From Roseobacter insulae (GTDB lineage: Bacteria > Pseudomonadota > Alphaproteobacteria > Rhodobacterales > Rhodobacteraceae), in assembly GCF_019375555.1 (NCBI RefSeq), contig NZ_JAHXDN010000001.1:783501-847500 (forward strand): DNA of 64,000 nt, read 5' to 3'. The notes beneath the pieces were generated by a model that made no database searches, was not told where the DNA came from, and saw nothing but the letters and a program-made list of their open reading frames with translations. Positions 20,395 through 29,731 of the stretch are shown in pieces. Both the position numbers and the translations under genes were made by a program. Positions within the stretch are counted from its first letter, which is position 1; every line of letters starts with the position of its first letter.

Positions 20395-21147
20395 ATGACC
20401 GATCACAGCGACAAAACCACCCACTTCGGGTTTGAAACCGTCCCCGAAGACGAAAAGGCCGGGCGGGTGCAGGGTGTCTTCAGCTCTGTGGCCAGCAAGT
20501 ATGACATCATGAATGACGTCATGTCGGGTGGGATTCACCGCCTGTGGAAGGACGCAATGATGGACTGGCTGGCACCGCGGGCGGGTCAGAAGCTGCTGGA
20601 TGTCGCCGGTGGCACCGGTGATATTTCGTTCCGCTTTCTCAAGCGTGCGGGCTCCGGGCATGCCACGGTGCTCGATCTGACGGAACCCATGCTGATGGAA
20701 GGGCGTAAACGCGCGGAGGCCTCGCGCATGGAAGACAGCCTTGACTGGGTTGTTGGTGATGCGATGGCCTTGCCCTTCGAGGACAATACGTTCGACGTCT
20801 ACACCATCAGCTTTGGTATTCGAAATGTGACCCGGCCGCAGGATGCCCTGGCCGAGGCGTATCGGGTGCTGCGTCCCGGCGGCCGCCTGATGGTGCTGGA
20901 GTTCAGCCAATTGCCGAACCCGATGATGCAGAAAGCCTATGACCTATACAGTTTCAACGTAATCCCCCGCATGGGCCAGATGATCGCCAATGACCGCGAC
21001 AGCTATCAGTATCTTGTTGAATCAATCCGGAACTTTCCGGATCAGGACACCTTTTTGCGGATGGTACAGGATGCCGGTTTCGAGAATGCAAAGTACCGCA
21101 ACATGACCATGGGCGTCGCCTGTCTGCATTCAGGGTGGAAACTCTAG
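20395..21147 (+). CDS. ubiE: Ubiquinone/menaquinone C-methyltransferase UbiE
   Basis: A 250-residue SAM-dependent C-methyltransferase of ubiquinone biosynthesis. ATG 20395 is chosen; it matches the family start ([20 protein letters not shown]). SAM-binding motif I is [15 protein letters not shown]. The UbiE signatures are [17 protein letters not shown] and [13 protein letters not shown]. It is followed one base later by ubiB (GTG start), so the two are translationally linked. Confidence 0.97.
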   Translation: MTDHSDKTTHFGFETVPEDEKAGRVQGVFSSVASKYDIMNDVMSGGIHRLWKDAMMDWLAPRAGQKLLDVAGGTGDISFRFLKRAGSGHATVLDLTEPMLMEGRKRAEASRMEDSLDWVVGDAMALPFEDNTFDVYTISFGIRNVTRPQDALAEAYRVLRPGGRLMVLEFSQLPNPMMQKAYDLYSFNVIPRMGQMIANDRDSYQYLVESIRNFPDQDTFLRMVQDAGFENAKYRNMTMGVACLHSGWKL

Positions 21148-21148
21148 G

Positions 21149-22693
21149 GTGCGCGGTCCTCACAATATCTGGCGACTGATCCGTACCGGCGCGACGTTGG
21201 AGCGTACAGGTGCGATGCAGGTCGTGCTGGACGCTTTCGAGGCCCCGCCGCCACTGCGGTTTGTCGCGCGTACCCTGGGCCTGCCGTTCAAGTGGCTGGG
21301 CTACAAAGGCGATCCCGACATGCCGCCTGCCACCCGTGCGCTGACCGCGCTGGGTCCGGCCTACATCAAGTTCGGTCAGATCCTGTCGACCCGCCCGGAT
21401 GTCGTAGGCGATGAGCTCGCGCTTCAGCTGCGCGTGTTGCAGGACAAGCTGCCGCCGTTTTCGGTAGAAGAAGCCAAGGCCGAGGTGCAGCGGGAGCTTG
21501 GTGTGCCGGTCGATCAGATTTTTTCTGATTTCAGCGCACCCGTGGCGGCGGCATCCATTGCGCAGGTGCACAAAGCCACCTTTGCCGCCAACGGCGAAGC
21601 GGTCGCTGTGAAAGTGTTGCGTCCGAATATCGAAAAGGCGTTCCGCAAGGACATCGACGCCTTCTACCTCGCCGCGCGCATGGTGGAGATATTCTCTCCG
21701 GGATCGCGGCGCCTGCGGCCAATGGAGGTCATCGAGCATTTCGACGGCGTTGTGCGCGGCGAACTTGACCTGCGGCTGGAATCGTCAGCCGCGTCGGAAT
21801 TCGCAGCCAACACCAAAGACGATGAAGGCTTCCAGCTCCCTGTGATCAAATGGGAATACTCGGCGCGCCGCGTCATGACGCTGGAATGGGCAGATGGTGC
21901 GCCGATGGGCGATAACGATGCCATCGATGCTGCAGGCCACGACCGTGTGCACCTCAGCGAAAGGGTTCTGCAACTCTTCCTCAACCACGCCTTGCGGGAC
22001 GGATATTTCCACGCCGACATGCATCAGGGCAATCTCAAGGTCGCGCCGAACGGTGACGTTATCGCCTATGATTTCGGCATCATGGGGCATATCGACGAAT
22101 ACACCCGGCGCGTCTATGCCGAGATCCTTTTCGGGTTCATCCGCAAGGATTACAAGCGCGTGGCCGAAGTGCATTTCGAGGCGGGATATGTGCCCGCGGA
22201 CAAAGATGTCGACGAGTTTGCGCGAGCGCTGCGTGCCGTGGGGGAGCCGATCTTTGGCATGGATGCGACCAAAATCTCAATGGGGCGTTTGCTGAACTAT
22301 CTTTTCGAAGTGACAGAGCGGTTCGGGATGGAGACGCGGACAGAACTGATCTTGCTGCAAAGGACCATGGTCGTTGTGGAAGGGGTCGCGCGCTCCCTGA
22401 ACCCGCAAATCAATATCTGGCAGGTCGCGAGTCCGATCGTGAGCGACTACATTTCGAAATCCATCGGACCAAAGGCGGTTCTGTCGGATTTTGCCAAAAC
22501 AGCCCGCGTGATTGCGCGGTTTGGTCCGCGCCTGCCGGCCATGGTGGAAACCGCCCTGGTCCGGCAAAGCAACGCAGAGGAAACGCCGACGCGCCGCGGG
22601 TTGGCGGAGCGCGTGTTTCTGGCCGTGGTCCTCGGTATTTCCGTCGGGGTTGGAGGGGCGGCCTGCCTCATCCTTGTGGATTTCGTCTTTTAG
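21149..22693 (+). CDS. ubiB: Ubiquinone biosynthesis kinase-like protein UbiB
   Basis: A 514-residue ABC1/ADCK/UbiB-family atypical kinase needed for ubiquinone production at the inner membrane. The GTG start at 21149 lies one base after the ubiE stop. Visible are the family motif KFGQILSTRPDV, the Ala-rich loop ASIAQVHKA, the Lys in VAVKVLRPNI, the catalytic YFHADMHQGNL and the DFG-like YDFGIMGH. Hydrophobic residues near the C-terminus (VFLAVVLGISVGVGGAACLILV) form the membrane anchor. It converges on the thiolase gene, with 2 bp between stops. Confidence 0.96.
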   Translation: MRGPHNIWRLIRTGATLERTGAMQVVLDAFEAPPPLRFVARTLGLPFKWLGYKGDPDMPPATRALTALGPAYIKFGQILSTRPDVVGDELALQLRVLQDKLPPFSVEEAKAEVQRELGVPVDQIFSDFSAPVAAASIAQVHKATFAANGEAVAVKVLRPNIEKAFRKDIDAFYLAARMVEIFSPGSRRLRPMEVIEHFDGVVRGELDLRLESSAASEFAANTKDDEGFQLPVIKWEYSARRVMTLEWADGAPMGDNDAIDAAGHDRVHLSERVLQLFLNHALRDGYFHADMHQGNLKVAPNGDVIAYDFGIMGHIDEYTRRVYAEILFGFIRKDYKRVAEVHFEAGYVPADKDVDEFARALRAVGEPIFGMDATKISMGRLLNYLFEVTERFGMETRTELILLQRTMVVVEGVARSLNPQINIWQVASPIVSDYISKSIGPKAVLSDFAKTARVIARFGPRLPAMVETALVRQSNAEETPTRRGLAERVFLAVVLGISVGVGGAACLILVDFVF

Positions 22694-22695
22694 GA

Positions 22696-23874
22696 TCAAA
22701 GCCTTTCGATCGCCAGCGAGATGCCCTGCCCGCCGCCAATGCACATCGTGATCAGTGCTTTCGAGCCCCCGATGCGCTCCAGTTCGTAAAGCGCCTTGAC
22801 CGTGATAATCGCCCCGGTCGCGCCCACCGGGTGACCCAGCGCAATGGCACCGCCGTTTGGATTGACCTTTTGAGGGTCGAAACCCAGCGCGTTGCTGACC
22901 GCAAGTGCCTGTGCCGCAAAGGCTTCATTGCTTTCGACAACGTCAAAGTCATCCGCACGCAGACCCGTGCGATCCAGCAGGTTCTGCACCGCAGGGACCG
23001 GGCCGATGCCCATCACTTCCGGCCGCACGCCGGCATGGGCATATCCAAGGATCCGCGCCTTGGGCGTAAGGCCAGCTTTCTCAGCGGCTTCTGCGGTTGC
23101 CAGAACGACAGCGCCGGCACCGTCGTTGATACCGCTCGCATTGCCGGCGGTAACGGTACCGTCTTTCTGGAAGACGGGCCGCAGCCCGGCCAGAGCCTCC
23201 GCCGTTGTCGCCTTGGGGTGTTCGTCTACACCGAACGCCACGGTGTCCCGTTTCACCCGGACATCAACCGGCGCGATCTGGCTTTTGAAGTGACCTGCTT
23301 CAATGGCCGCGGCAGCCCGGTTCTGGCTTTCAAGAGCAAAGGCGTCCTGCTGGTCACGCGTGATGTCGTGTTCCCGGGCGACGTTTTCCGCGGTCACACC
23401 CATGTGGCCGGTGCCAAAGGGGCAGTTCAGCGCGCCCAGCATCATGTCTAACGTGCGGATGTCTCCCATCTTCGCGCCCCAGCGCTGGTCGGGCACGACA
23501 AAGGGCGAGCGGGACATGTTTTCGGCCCCACCTGCGAGGCCAAAATCCGCGTCCCCGAGCATCAGGGACTGCACAACCGAAACAATGGCCTGAACGCCTG
23601 AACCGCACAGACGGTTCACATTCATGGCCGGTACTGAATCCGGTACACCTGCCTGCATGGCCGCAACGCGGCTCAGGTACATGTCCTTGGGCTCCGTGTT
23701 GATCACATGCCCAAAGGCGACATGACCCACCTGCCATCCCTCGATACCGGCCCGCGCCATGGCGGCCTTTGCGGCAACGGTACCAAGCTCAATCGGAGGT
23801 GTGCCCGCCAAAGCACCGCCGAAAGTGCCGATGGCGGTGCGTGCGCCGTCCAGAATTACGATTTCTTTGGTCAT
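22696..23874 (-). CDS. Acetyl-CoA C-acetyltransferase (thiolase)
   Basis: A 392-residue thiolase of the biosynthetic/acetoacetyl-CoA type. The nucleophilic Cys is in NRLCGSGVQAI, the His in ALGHPVGATGA, and the second Cys in CIGGGQGISLAI. The start KEIVILDGARTAIGTFGG is typical. It condenses or cleaves acyl-CoA units in beta-oxidation, ketone-body or polyhydroxybutyrate metabolism; no phaB neighbour is present to decide. It is divergent from the XRE-cupin regulator, with 121 bp between starts. Confidence 0.93.
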   Translation of the reverse strand: MTKEIVILDGARTAIGTFGGALAGTPPIELGTVAAKAAMARAGIEGWQVGHVAFGHVINTEPKDMYLSRVAAMQAGVPDSVPAMNVNRLCGSGVQAIVSVVQSLMLGDADFGLAGGAENMSRSPFVVPDQRWGAKMGDIRTLDMMLGALNCPFGTGHMGVTAENVAREHDITRDQQDAFALESQNRAAAAIEAGHFKSQIAPVDVRVKRDTVAFGVDEHPKATTAEALAGLRPVFQKDGTVTAGNASGINDGAGAVVLATAEAAEKAGLTPKARILGYAHAGVRPEVMGIGPVPAVQNLLDRTGLRADDFDVVESNEAFAAQALAVSNALGFDPQKVNPNGGAIALGHPVGATGAIITVKALYELERIGGSKALITMCIGGGQGISLAIERL

Positions 23875-23995
23875 GATGGCTTCCTCTCCAGTTGAAGAGG
23901 ACTATGCGGTGACGCGTCACGAATGTCAGCAGCGACGTGCCGTCAGCGCAAGGTATTGAATTGACAGAATCCTTCATGTCGGCGAAACCTCCGGC

Positions 23996-24562
23996 ATGAC
24001 GGACACAGATAATGCCATTCTCACGCAGTTACCCGCGCGCCTGAAAGAGGCGCGGCGCGACCAGGGGCTCTCGCTTGACGCGGTGGCCAAGCTTTCGGGC
24101 GTGTCCCGTTCCATGGTCAGCCAGATTGAACGGGGCGAAAGCAGCCCGACTATCGCGACCCTTTGGAACCTGACCCGCGCGCTGCAGGTCGATTTCGCCG
24201 GCTTGCTGGATGGCGCGCCTGCCGCCCCGCAAATCGAAACCCTGCGCGCGGCGGACGTGCCGACAATCGATAACCTGGGGTCGGGGTGTCGTATCCGGAT
24301 TCTGTCGCCACCTGAAGACGCGGGCAAACACGAGGTGTATGAACTGACGATCTCAGATGGCGGCTCGCTCGACAGTCAGCCACACGCGCGTGGTGCGCGG
24401 GAACATCTGACTGTGATCGATGGCAGCCTGACTGTCACCAGTGGGGATGCGGAAAACACGCTCCGTGCTGGGGACACCGCGCGCTACGCCGCTGATGTTC
24501 CGCACCGGATTGCCGCCAAGGGCGGAGAGGTCCGGGCGTTTCTGGTCGTGCAGGACGCCTGA
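23996..24562 (+). CDS. XRE-family transcriptional regulator with cupin domain
   Basis: A 188-residue two-domain regulator. The N-terminal helix-turn-helix spans RLKEARRDQGLSLDAVAKL to SGVSRSMVSQIERGESSPT. The C-terminal cupin barrel has GGSLDSQPHARGAREHLTV and ADVPHRIAAKGGEVRAFLVV. Such proteins often sense a small metabolite and control an adjacent catabolic gene. It precedes kbl-tdh in the same direction with 102 bp between, and is divergent from the thiolase. The gap before kbl contains repeated TTTCCG/CGGAAA half-sites that could be its operator. Confidence 0.88.
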   Translation: MTDTDNAILTQLPARLKEARRDQGLSLDAVAKLSGVSRSMVSQIERGESSPTIATLWNLTRALQVDFAGLLDGAPAAPQIETLRAADVPTIDNLGSGCRIRILSPPEDAGKHEVYELTISDGGSLDSQPHARGAREHLTVIDGSLTVTSGDAENTLRAGDTARYAADVPHRIAAKGGEVRAFLVVQDA

Positions 24563-24568
24563 TGCCAA

Positions 24569-24620
24569 TTTCCGAGATTACGGAAAATTTCCGCTATTGT
24601 GAAATTCCCCTATTTCGGAA
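24569..24620 (+). promoter_or_regulatory. Operator-like repeats upstream of kbl
   Basis: TTTCCG (24569-24574) and CGGAAA (24581-24586) form a perfect 6-bp inverted repeat with a 6-bp spacer. A second TTTCCG follows at 24588-24593 and a TTTCGGAA at 24613-24620. ATTTC (24587-24591) and GAAAT (24601-24605) form a further inverted pair. The cluster lies between the XRE-cupin gene and kbl, so it is a good candidate binding region for that regulator. Confidence 0.5.
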
Positions 24621-24664
24621 CGACCTCCACTATGTTAGATGGAAGTCAGAAAGGGAGTCGCCTC

Positions 24665-25852
24665 ATGACGCAATCATATCTGGACCATATTTCCGCAACA
24701 CTCTCTCAGATCCAGGCGGATGGTATGATGAAGCGCGAACGTATGATCACCTCGCCGCAAGGTGGCGTGATCTCGGTCGGCCCGCGCGATGTCATCAACT
24801 TATGCGCCAATAACTACCTGGGCCTCGCGGATCATCCCGATCTGATCGCGGCAGCCAAGGGGGCGATGGATCCGCGGGGTTTCGGTATGGCGTCGGTGCG
24901 TTTCATTTGCGGGACACAGGACATCCACCGCGAATTGGAACAAAAAATCGCGACGTTCCTGGGCAAGGACGATTCAATTCTCTTTGCGGCCTGTTTCGAT
25001 GCCAATGGCGGCTTGTTCGAACCGCTGCTTGGACCAGAGGACGCGGTCGTCTCCGATGCACTCAATCACGCGTCGATCATCGACGGTATCAGGCTCTGCA
25101 AGGCCAAAAGATACCGATATGCCAATTCCGACATGGCCGATCTCGAAGGTCAGTTGCAGCTGGCCCGTGACGAGGGCGCAAGGTTCATTCTGATCGCCAC
25201 GGATGGTGTTTTCAGCATGGATGGCTATCTGGCCAGGCTGCCGGAGATTACTGCGCTGGCGGCCAAATACGAGGCGATGGTGATGGTAGATGACTGCCAC
25301 GCCACCGGATTCATTGGCCCCAAGGGTGCGGGCACACCAGCGCATGCAGGCGTAGACGTCGATATCCTGACCGGTACGCTGGGCAAGGCTCTGGGAGGGG
25401 CGATTGGCGGGTACATTGCGGGGCCGCAACCGGTCATCGACCTGCTGCGGCAACGGGCGCGGCCCTATCTGTTTTCCAATTCGTTGCCACCTTCGATCGT
25501 GGCGGCGGGGATCACGGCGTTGGATCTGGTGGAGCAGGGTGACGATCTGCGGGAGCGCTTGTCTGAGAACGCACGGTACTGGCGCGCCGGTCTGGAAGAA
25601 CTGGGGTTTGACCTGTTGCCGGGGGAACATCCCATCATTCCTGTCATGCTGGGAGAGGCGCAATTGGCGCAGGATATGGCGGCGCGCCTGTTCGACGAGG
25701 GCGTTTTCGTGTCGGGGTTCTTCTTTCCGGTAGTGCCCCGCGGACAGGCGCGGATCAGGACACAGATGAACGCGGCCCTCACCCGGGATGACCTTGATCG
25801 CGCGCTCCGGGCGTTTGAAGTGGCCGGCAAAGCCTGCGGGGTGATTTCATGA
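24665..25852 (+). CDS. kbl: Glycine C-acetyltransferase (2-amino-3-ketobutyrate CoA ligase)
   Basis: A 395-residue PLP enzyme that cleaves 2-amino-3-ketobutyrate with CoA to glycine and acetyl-CoA. ATG 24665, with AGGGAG upstream, is preferred to an upstream in-frame ATG. Motifs: [13 protein letters not shown] near the start, the alpha-oxoamine synthase [17 protein letters not shown], and the PLP lysine in [15 protein letters not shown]. It overlaps tdh by four bases (ATGA). Together they convert threonine to glycine. Confidence 0.95.
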   Translation: MTQSYLDHISATLSQIQADGMMKRERMITSPQGGVISVGPRDVINLCANNYLGLADHPDLIAAAKGAMDPRGFGMASVRFICGTQDIHRELEQKIATFLGKDDSILFAACFDANGGLFEPLLGPEDAVVSDALNHASIIDGIRLCKAKRYRYANSDMADLEGQLQLARDEGARFILIATDGVFSMDGYLARLPEITALAAKYEAMVMVDDCHATGFIGPKGAGTPAHAGVDVDILTGTLGKALGGAIGGYIAGPQPVIDLLRQRARPYLFSNSLPPSIVAAGITALDLVEQGDDLRERLSENARYWRAGLEELGFDLLPGEHPIIPVMLGEAQLAQDMAARLFDEGVFVSGFFFPVVPRGQARIRTQMNAALTRDDLDRALRAFEVAGKACGVIS

Positions 25853-26889
25853 GCAATGAGATGAAAGCCCTCGCCAAGCTGCACCCCCGCGAAGGGCTGT
25901 GGATGACGCATGCGCCAGTGCCCGAAATAGGCCCCGACGACGTGCTGATCAAAATCAAGAAGACCGGTATCTGCGGCACGGATATCCACATCTGGAACTG
26001 GGATGACTGGGCGGCTGCCACGGTGCCGGTTCCCTTGATTACGGGCCATGAATTCGCCGGTGAGATCGTTGAGCTTGGCCGCAATGTCACGGACCTCGAG
26101 ATTGGGCAGCGCTGTTCGGGAGAGGGGCACCTGATCGGCAAGACGTCCCGTCAGAGCCGGGCGGGTAAATTCCACCTCGATCCGGCAACCCGTGGGATTG
26201 GTGTCAACGAACAGGGGGCTTTTGCGCAATACCTCAAGCTGCCCGCCTTCAACGTCGTGCCGCTTCCGGATGAGATTTCGGATGATATCGGCGCCATACT
26301 CGACCCGCTGGGTAATGCCGTTCACACGGCGCTGAGCTTCGATCTCGTTGGTGAGGATGTGTTGATTACCGGGGCCGGACCCATCGGAATCATGGCCGCC
26401 GCTGTGGCCCGCCACGTAGGCGCCCGGCACGTGGTGATCACGGACGTCAATCCGGATCGTCTCGCGCTGGCGGCGCGCGTCGCCGAAGTGGTGCCGGTCA
26501 ACGTGGCCGAGGCGGAGTTGGCCGACACAATCTCTGATCTGAAGATGAAACAGGGGTTTGACGTCGGATTGGAGATGTCAGGCAACCAGCGTGCACTCGA
26601 TCAGATGGTCGAGGCGATGACGATGGGCGGGCGCATCGCGATGCTGGGCATCCCCCCGGGCAAAAGCCCTGTCGACTGGAGCCGCATCGTGTTCAAGGCG
26701 ATCACCATCAAAGGCGTCTACGGGCGGGAAATCTTTGAGACATGGTACAAGATGATCGCCATGTTGCAGAATGGTCTGGATGTCAGCCGGGTGATCACGC
26801 ACCGGTTCCCCGTGGACGAGTTCGAGGCCGGGTTTGCGGTGATGAAATCCGGTCAGTCGGGCAAGGTTGTTCTGGATTGGACGGGGTGA
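25849..26889 (+). CDS. tdh: L-threonine 3-dehydrogenase, lacking the structural zinc cysteines
   Basis: A 346-residue medium-chain zinc dehydrogenase that oxidises threonine to 2-amino-3-ketobutyrate. Catalytic zinc residues are present: Cys42 in [15 protein letters not shown], and His67-Glu68 in TGHEFAG. The NAD fold shows [19 protein letters not shown]. The region 97-111 is odd. E. coli Tdh has four structural-zinc cysteines at 93, 96, 99 and 107. With a constant offset of four these positions are Gly97, Ser100, Ser103 and Asp111 here. The rest aligns closely, so the identity is secure. It is coupled to kbl. Confidence 0.93.
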   Translation: MSNEMKALAKLHPREGLWMTHAPVPEIGPDDVLIKIKKTGICGTDIHIWNWDDWAAATVPVPLITGHEFAGEIVELGRNVTDLEIGQRCSGEGHLIGKTSRQSRAGKFHLDPATRGIGVNEQGAFAQYLKLPAFNVVPLPDEISDDIGAILDPLGNAVHTALSFDLVGEDVLITGAGPIGIMAAAVARHVGARHVVITDVNPDRLALAARVAEVVPVNVAEAELADTISDLKMKQGFDVGLEMSGNQRALDQMVEAMTMGGRIAMLGIPPGKSPVDWSRIVFKAITIKGVYGREIFETWYKMIAMLQNGLDVSRVITHRFPVDEFEAGFAVMKSGQSGKVVLDWTG

Positions 26890-27281
26890 ACCCGATCTAT
26901 GGGCAGGACAGCTTCTTTACGCTGTCACTTGCCGGACAAGTTGGCCTTGCCGCTTTGTCGGGGGGCTTTGCGCTGGCGATGATCTGGCTCAGTTGGCGCT
27001 TGACCAGGAACCGAGCCGCGTGGCTGCGCGGGATCACGGCAGTTGCCCTCTTCTGGTTTTTTATCTGGCTCTCACCACAGGCCTACTACTTCTACTACCT
27101 GTTGGTCTTCGACGGGTTGCCGGCGCAATGGGTTGTCAGATCGCCGGCCACCCCGTCGCATCTGCTGCGGCTTTTGACCTTCACCGCTGACGCTAGTCTG
27201 AGCCACCACGGCCAGGGATTTTTGGGGTGGGGTATGTTGGTCGCGGGCCTATGGCCGCAGCGGCACCCGACCAGTGTCTGA
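26886..27281 (+). CDS. Small hypothetical membrane protein
   Basis: A 131-residue protein starting at GTG 26886, overlapping the tdh stop by four bases (GTGA). About three hydrophobic segments are visible: [35 protein letters not shown] and [14 protein letters not shown] do not recognise the family. The coupling to tdh suggests it is expressed with the threonine operon, but a role is not evident. Its last 33 bases overlap the end of the convergent phosphatase gene. The hydrophobic pattern and tight spacing support it being real. Confidence 0.65.
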   Translation: MNPIYGQDSFFTLSLAGQVGLAALSGGFALAMIWLSWRLTRNRAAWLRGITAVALFWFFIWLSPQAYYFYYLLVFDGLPAQWVVRSPATPSHLLRLLTFTADASLSHHGQGFLGWGMLVAGLWPQRHPTSV

Positions 27282-27977
27282 CAGCAGCCAGCAGTCTGTC
27301 CCCTCGAATACCGCCGCGTGCAGGGGGCGAAAATAGCCCGCGCCACCGTCGAGGTTGACCCGATTGCCTGCGTGTTCGGGTTGCTCCAGCGCGGTATGCC
27401 CGTGCACCACCAGCCGTTCATGAGATCTGCGATATTCCAGAAACGGTTGCCGGATCCAGACGAGATCATCCTCGACCTGCCTGTCCAGCGCGACCCGGGG
27501 CCGAATGCCAGCGTGCACAAACAAAAGGTCATCGGTCATATGCATCAGCGGCAATTGATCCAGGTAGTCCCGATGCGACTGCGGAACCGATGCAACAGCG
27601 GCGGCGTGAACTTCTTTCAGCGGGGCGCCTTCCTGTGCATCGACACCGTAAGAGGCCATTGTCTTGTCGCCGCCGAGACGCGGATCGAACCACTGAAGAT
27701 CAGCGCGGGTTGCGGGGTCATGCACGATCATGAAATCAAGAAATCGCGTCAGGTAGCGGTCGTGGTTGCCCTTAAGGGTGATCCAGTTCCGCCCTGCCGC
27801 GCGCGCATCGACCAGCAGTTGCACCACGCCGCGGCTGTCGGGGCCGCGATCAACGTAATCGCCGACAAAGACAACCTGCGCGTCAGGCCCGCCGTCGGCT
27901 TCGATCAGCGACAGGACGCGGTGCAGCTCGCCAATCTGCCCGTGGACATCACCGATGGCATAAATTGGATGGCTCAT
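27249..27977 (-). CDS. Metallophosphoesterase (PPP-type serine/threonine phosphatase-like)
   Basis: A 242-residue metallophosphatase. The metal-binding motifs appear in order: GDVHGQ, GDYVDRGPDS, LKGNHDRYL and VHGHTALEQPEH. It resembles the bacterial PrpA/ApaH-like group. Substrates may be phosphoproteins or nucleotides such as diadenosine polyphosphates; the sequence does not decide. ATG 27977 is chosen because it places the first motif at the usual distance. The gene follows serA on the same strand after about 100 bp. Confidence 0.9.
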   Translation of the reverse strand: MSHPIYAIGDVHGQIGELHRVLSLIEADGGPDAQVVFVGDYVDRGPDSRGVVQLLVDARAAGRNWITLKGNHDRYLTRFLDFMIVHDPATRADLQWFDPRLGGDKTMASYGVDAQEGAPLKEVHAAAVASVPQSHRDYLDQLPLMHMTDDLLFVHAGIRPRVALDRQVEDDLVWIRQPFLEYRRSHERLVVHGHTALEQPEHAGNRVNLDGGAGYFRPLHAAVFEGTDCWLLSDTGRVPLRP

Positions 27978-28081
27978 GATAGCACCTCGGGCTGATGGGG
28001 CGGTGATGCCGCAAAGCCCACCAAGAGTGAAGCTGTTTCGTGCGGGGGCCACCGATAAGAAGCGGCAGCCCCCCGATCTGA

Positions 28082-29677
28082 TCAGGCGACGTCGAAGGCG
28101 AGCGGCTTGATCTGTGTGAACAATCCGGTTTCCGCCAGTTTCGCGCGCGCTTCTGCCGGGACCGGTTCGTCGACGTAAAGCAGCGCAATCGCCTCACCGC
28201 CGGCCTGGGCCCGGCCGAGGGTAAAGTTGGCGATATTGACGCCGTTGTCGCCCATGGTCTGACCCAGAGCCCCGATGATGCCCGGCACGTCTTCGTTCGT
28301 GGTATAGAGCATATGCGCACCAATCTCGGCGTCGATGTTGATGCCCTTGATCTGGATGAACCGCGGCTTGCCGTCCGAAAACACGGTGCCCGCGATGGAG
28401 CGTTCGCGTTTCGCCGTGACGACTGTCACTTTGATGTAGCCGTCGAAAGCGCCGGATTTATCCTGATTGGTCGTTGAGATCTGGATGCCGCGTTCCTTGG
28501 CGATTACCGGGGCGGAAACCATATTCACGTCCGGATTGGCCTTTTTCATGATGCCCGCGATGACCCCGCAGTTCAGCGCTTCGAGGTTCATGCCCGCGAC
28601 GACACCGTCGTAAAGGATGTTGATCGCGCGGATCGGCTCGTCTGTCATCTGGCCGGTGAAACTGCCCAGATGACCGGCAAGTCTGACCCAAGGCCCCATG
28701 ACACGTGCCTCTTCCGCCGTGACCGAGGGCATGTTGAGCGCGTTTTCCACGGCACCCGTCAGCAGGTAGTTCGACATCTGCTCGGCCACCTGCAGCGCAA
28801 CATTCTCCTGCGCCTCGGTGGTGGCGGCGCCCAGATGCGGGGTGCACACGACATTGGGCAAATGGAACAGCGGGTTTTCGCTGGCAGGTTCCTTGGCGAA
28901 AACATCAAAGGCTGCGCCTGCCACATGACCGGATTTCAAAGCCTCTGCCAGCGCCTTTTCGTCCACAAGCCCGCCACGTGCACAGTTGATGATGCGCACG
29001 CCCTTCTTGGTCTTTGCAAGGGCGTCAGCGCTCAGGATGTTGGCTGTCTGATCCGTGAAAGGCACATGCAGGGTGATGAAATCGGCGCGGGCCAGAAGAT
29101 CATCGAGGTCGACCTTCTCCACCCCCATCTTCTTGGCTTTTTCCTCGCCCAGAAACGGATCATAGGCCAGAACCTTCATCTTCAATGCACGCGCGCGGTC
29201 GCAGACAATACCGCCGATGTTGCCCGCACCGATCACGCCCAATGTCTTGCCGGTCAGTTCCACACCCATGAACTTGGATTTTTCCCATTTGCCGTCATGG
29301 GTTGATGCGGAGGCTTCCGGAATTTGCCGGGCCACGGCGAACATCATCGCGATGGCATGTTCCGCCGTCGTGATCATGTTACCGAAGGGTGTGTTCATGA
29401 CGATGATGCCTTTTTTGGAGGCCGCTTCCTTGTCGATGTTGTCGGTGCCGATACCCGCGCGGCCGATGACCCTGAGGTTGGTTGCCGCATCAATGATCTT
29501 CTGCGTGACCTTGGTGGCGGAGCGGATCGCGAGACCGTCATAGTTGCCGATGATCTGGCTGAGTTTTTCCTTGTCTTTGCCTACATCCGGCTGGAAATCG
29601 ACGTCGATCCCGCGGTCGCGGAAGATCTGAACGGCCGCTTCTGAGAGTTTGTCTGAGATAAGTACCTTGGGGGCCAT
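28082..29677 (-). CDS. serA: D-3-phosphoglycerate dehydrogenase
   Basis: A 531-residue enzyme for the first step of serine synthesis. The start is MAPKVLISDKLSEAA. The NAD fold has VIGAGNIGGIVCDRA. Catalytic residues are in NCARGGLVDEKAL and CTPHLGAATTEAQENVA. The long C-terminus carries the intervening (ASB) domain and an ACT domain (DVPGIIGALGQTMGDNGVN), which in relatives mediates serine feedback. It is downstream of serC on the same strand with a 54-bp gap, so serC-serA form an operon. Confidence 0.97.
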   Translation of the reverse strand: MAPKVLISDKLSEAAVQIFRDRGIDVDFQPDVGKDKEKLSQIIGNYDGLAIRSATKVTQKIIDAATNLRVIGRAGIGTDNIDKEAASKKGIIVMNTPFGNMITTAEHAIAMMFAVARQIPEASASTHDGKWEKSKFMGVELTGKTLGVIGAGNIGGIVCDRARALKMKVLAYDPFLGEEKAKKMGVEKVDLDDLLARADFITLHVPFTDQTANILSADALAKTKKGVRIINCARGGLVDEKALAEALKSGHVAGAAFDVFAKEPASENPLFHLPNVVCTPHLGAATTEAQENVALQVAEQMSNYLLTGAVENALNMPSVTAEEARVMGPWVRLAGHLGSFTGQMTDEPIRAINILYDGVVAGMNLEALNCGVIAGIMKKANPDVNMVSAPVIAKERGIQISTTNQDKSGAFDGYIKVTVVTAKRERSIAGTVFSDGKPRFIQIKGINIDAEIGAHMLYTTNEDVPGIIGALGQTMGDNGVNIANFTLGRAQAGGEAIALLYVDEPVPAEARAKLAETGLFTQIKPLAFDVA

Positions 29678-29731
29678 CTGGCGCTCCATTTCTTGAATCT
29701 TGGGAAGGTAAGTCGGGGACGGGTCGGCGGG

